This document shows, piece by piece, positions 62,132 to 64,000 of a stretch of DNA of 64,000 bases. The notes beneath the pieces are model-generated. The model did not search any database, had not been told where the DNA came from, and worked only from the letters and a program-made list of their open reading frames with translations. The position numbers and the translations under genes are program-made. Every line of letters starts with the position of its first letter. Position 1 is the stretch's first letter. The DNA comes from Bradyrhizobium roseum (GTDB taxonomy: Bacteria; Pseudomonadota; Alphaproteobacteria; Rhizobiales; Xanthobacteraceae). The stretch lies in the NCBI RefSeq assembly GCF_030413175.1, contig NZ_CP129212.1:6657001-6721000 (forward strand), written 5' to 3'.

Positions 62132-63100
62132 CTACAGTGCGGGGTCGACCGCCTCGTCATATTCCTTCTTGAACCGCGCGATCAGTTCGGCCGCCGGCAA
62201 CACCTTGCCGATGCCGCCGATGCCCTGGCCGGAGCCCCAGATTTCCTTCCATGCCTTCGGCTTGCTGCGCTCGCCGGAGGCATCGGTGCCAAAGCTCATC
62301 TTGGAGGGATCGGAGGTCGGCAGGTCGTCGGGATTGAGGCCGGCCTTGACGATGGACGGCTTGAGGTAGTTGCCGTGCACGCCGGTGAACAGGTTCGAAT
62401 AAACGATGTCTTCCGCCGACGAGGCGGTGATCATCTGCTTGTAGTCTTCGACCGCGTTGGCTTCCTCGGTCGCGATGAAGGCCGAGCCGATATAGGCGAA
62501 GTCGGCGCCGAGAATGCGCGCCGCGCGGATTGCGCGGCCGTTGGCGATCGCGCCCGACAGCGCGATCGGTCCGTCGAACCAGGCGCGCGTCTCCTCGACG
62601 AAAGCGAGCGGCGAGATCGTGCCGGCATGGCCGCCCGCGCCGGCCGCCACCAGGATCAGCCCGTCGGCGCCCTTCTCGATCGCCTTGTGCGCGAATTTCT
62701 GGTTGATCACGTCGTGAAAGACGATTCCGCCCCACCCGTGCGCCGCCTTGTTGAGATCCTCGCGCGCGCCGAGCGACGTGATCAGCATCGGCACCTTGTA
62801 CTTCTCGCACATCGCCATGTCCTGCTCGAGCCGGTTATTCGACTTGTGCACGATCTGGTTCACTGCAAACGGCGCCGATGGCCGCTCCGGATGCGCCTTG
62901 TCATACGCCGCCAGTTCCTCGGTAATCCGCGCCAGCCATTCGTCGAGCAGTGCTGCGGGGCGCGCGTTCAGCGCCGGAAACGATCCGACCACGCCGGCCT
63001 TGCACTGGGCGATCACCAGATCGGGCACGGAAATGATGAACAGCGGCGACCCGATGACGGGTATCGACAGGCGGCCCTTGAACAGCGCGGGCATGGACAT
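62132..63100 (-). CDS. nitronate monooxygenase-like FMN enzyme (copy 3)
   Basis: A 322-residue NMO/NPD protein that aligns without gaps to copy 1 over at least the first 160 residues (VIGSPLFIISVPDLVIAQC; AGAGGHAG with H158). The C-terminal SNLFTGVHGNYLKPSI is shared too. AAGGATCGTCC lies before the ATG at 63100; a second ATG follows at 63094. It heads an apparent operon with the FabG-like reductase and the thioesterase, so an acyl-CoA substrate is plausible, as for FabK-like relatives. Confidence 0.87.
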   Translation of the reverse strand: MSMPALFKGRLSIPVIGSPLFIISVPDLVIAQCKAGVVGSFPALNARPAALLDEWLARITEELAAYDKAHPERPSAPFAVNQIVHKSNNRLEQDMAMCEKYKVPMLITSLGAREDLNKAAHGWGGIVFHDVINQKFAHKAIEKGADGLILVAAGAGGHAGTISPLAFVEETRAWFDGPIALSGAIANGRAIRAARILGADFAYIGSAFIATEEANAVEDYKQMITASSAEDIVYSNLFTGVHGNYLKPSIVKAGLNPDDLPTSDPSKMSFGTDASGERSKPKAWKEIWGSGQGIGGIGKVLPAAELIARFKKEYDEAVDPAL

Positions 63101-63254
63101 GCAGGACGATCCTTTGGTTATTCAGGCGAGCGAGGCGGCTCTAGAGATGCCAGACGTCATACCAACCATCAAGGCAGTCTTTCCAGTGTCAAATATTGCG
63201 TTTTGACGCTGGCGGAGTTGCGTTTGGCATGACCGCTCAAGAAGCGAGAATTCG

Positions 63255-63800
63255 CTACTGGCACAGCGCCCGCGTCACGAAATTTTCGGTCTTGCAATCG
63301 CCCGGCTGACGCTTGTAGCCCGGCATGTACACTTTCGGCGAGCATTTCTCGGCCGCATCGGTATCGAGGCTCTTGCCTTCCTTGAAGCCGTTGCCCTGGC
63401 ATAGCCGGTCGGCGCCGGCCTTGCAGTCGGGCGCACCGTTGGATGCCACCAGACAGGCCGTGCGCCCTTTCACCATGGTCGAAGGTTTTGCGATGTTGGA
63501 GAGGCTCTGGCCGGCATCCTTGGTGCGCGCGTTGAGATCGTCGAGGGTCTCGCTCGGACTCTTCAGTGGCGGCAGCAGCGATTTTGACTTTTCGAACAGT
63601 TTTCCGATTTCGTTGATCAGGCCCGGATTCTCGTCACGCGTTGCCGGCGGTGGCTCAGCGGGTGTCGACGCGGGAGCCGGTGACTGCAAACCAAGCGTAG
63701 GCGGCGGCGCGGCCTGTGGCCTGGCGGTTTCGGGAGCCACCGCCAGCAGAGACGCCACGAGGCCGCCGATCGCAAGTTGCGTGCCGAATGATTTGAACAT
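63255..63800 (-). CDS. secreted protein with Pro/Ala linker and cysteine-rich end
   Basis: A 181-residue exported protein (signal to about residue 29). A Pro/Thr/Ala linker leads to a helical part (LINEIGKLFEKSKSLLPPL) and a C-terminal region with five or six cysteines (RTACLVASNGAPDCKAGADR, LCQG, KCSPKV, DCKTENF, RALCQ). The pairs probably form disulfides. No family recognised; a cell-envelope role is likely because it is exported. Confidence 0.7.
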   Translation of the reverse strand: MFKSFGTQLAIGGLVASLLAVAPETARPQAAPPPTLGLQSPAPASTPAEPPPATRDENPGLINEIGKLFEKSKSLLPPLKSPSETLDDLNARTKDAGQSLSNIAKPSTMVKGRTACLVASNGAPDCKAGADRLCQGNGFKEGKSLDTDAAEKCSPKVYMPGYKRQPGDCKTENFVTRALCQ

Positions 63801-63857
63801 TGCACGAGCCTAGCCTGAAGCCGGGAGGCCGGCAAAGCGTCGGATCAGCGCGATCCG

Positions 63858-63937
63858 GATCAGCTTGTAAGCGATCTAGATCAGCTAGTAAGCGATCTAG
63901 ATCAGCTAGTGAGCGGTCTAGATCAGCTTGAACGCGA
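63858..63937. repeat. 21-bp tandem repeat, 3.8 copies
   Basis: Units GATCAGCTTGTAAGCGATCTA, GATCAGCTAGTAAGCGATCTA and GATCAGCTAGTGAGCGGTCTA run from 63858 to 63920, and a partial fourth, GATCAGCTTGAACGCGA, extends to 63937. Bases 63918-63937 are the end of the minus-strand gene below (its TAG is in the repeat), so the array probably grew by copying the 3' end of that gene. Confidence 0.82.
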
Positions 63938-64000
63938 TGACGAAGCCGAGCACCAGCACGATGCCTCCGATGGCGACCCACAGGCCGAGCCGCTTTTCCA
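63918..64000 (-). CDS. C-terminus of a membrane protein, cut by the window edge
   Basis: The last 26 residues of a minus-strand gene that continues beyond 64000: EKRLGLWVAIGGIVLVLGF, then VIAFKLI and the stop TAG (63918-63920). It is one hydrophobic segment with a basic start. The gene identity cannot be judged. The stop lies inside the 21-bp repeat array. Confidence 0.6.
   Translation of the reverse strand, partial: EKRLGLWVAIGGIVLVLGFVIAFKLI

Noticed and set aside
1..64000. CRISPR array, insertion sequence, prophage or integrase
   Set aside because: No repeat-spacer pattern, transposase or integrase motif was found, and no tRNA-end duplication was seen near 26711.

Overview
The window is high-GC DNA packed with short-spaced genes, Tat and Sec signal peptides, many acyl-CoA enzymes and a MinCDE division block. 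The protein families, a DUF2336 protein, small His-rich secreted proteins and three kinds of intergenic palindromic repeat point to an alphaproteobacterium of the Bradyrhizobium / Nitrobacteraceae group. This is a judgement from sequence style, not from a marker gene. No phage, insertion sequence, CRISPR array or plasmid function was seen, so this looks like ordinary chromosome with several decayed genes.

Layout. 1-4.2 kb: tail of a YihY/BrkB membrane protein, a hybrid histidine kinase, gluQRS, an AlkA-like glycosylase and a LysR regulator. 4.3-11.2 kb: nitronate-monooxygenase-like enzyme 1, a branched-chain-type binding protein, an acyl-CoA ligase, a flavin monooxygenase and an NHL beta-propeller protein. 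11.4-18.4 kb: HNH protein, APC permease, a DUF2252 gene broken by one stop codon, a second acyl-CoA ligase, an HtrA-like protein lacking its catalytic triad, and an alpha/beta hydrolase. 18.5-21.1 kb: a three-gene unit with a membrane protein, a membrane-anchored ClpP-like protein and a small membrane protein, closed by a terminator. 21-26.6 kb: DsbA-like and TauE-like proteins, two hotdog thioesterases facing a TetR regulator across two palindromic operators, an AbrB-like membrane protein and DsbB. 26.7 kb: tRNA-Leu(CAA).

27-34 kb: Old Yellow Enzyme, DUF2336 protein, Tat-exported peptide-binding protein, Tat-exported Kelch protein and small secreted proteins. 34.3-38.9 kb: a tungstate/molybdate-type ABC operon (permease, ATPase, TupA, a second ModA-like binding protein, an exported protein) opposite a helix-turn-helix/PBP regulator. 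38.9-43 kb: threonine dehydratase and a translationally coupled NarL-type two-component pair. 43-47.2 kb: small exported or membrane proteins of unknown role. 47.2-53.4 kb: nitronate-monooxygenase-like enzyme 2 divergent from a third acyl-CoA ligase, then a KaiC-like ATPase overlapping a hybrid kinase. 53.5-55.9 kb: a GFA-family pseudogene and minCDE. 56.2-60.5 kb: a membrane protein and two tandem binding proteins with an unusual extra N-terminal region. 60.5-64 kb: thioesterase, FabG-like reductase, nitronate-monooxygenase-like enzyme 3, a secreted protein and the end of a membrane protein.

A recurrent theme is acyl-CoA metabolism: three nitronate-monooxygenase-like genes each sit beside acyl-CoA ligases, a thioesterase or a FabG-like reductase. 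The most unusual items are the triad-less HtrA protein, the KaiC-like/hybrid-kinase pair without KaiA or KaiB, the twin orphan binding proteins, and the ClpP-like membrane cluster.
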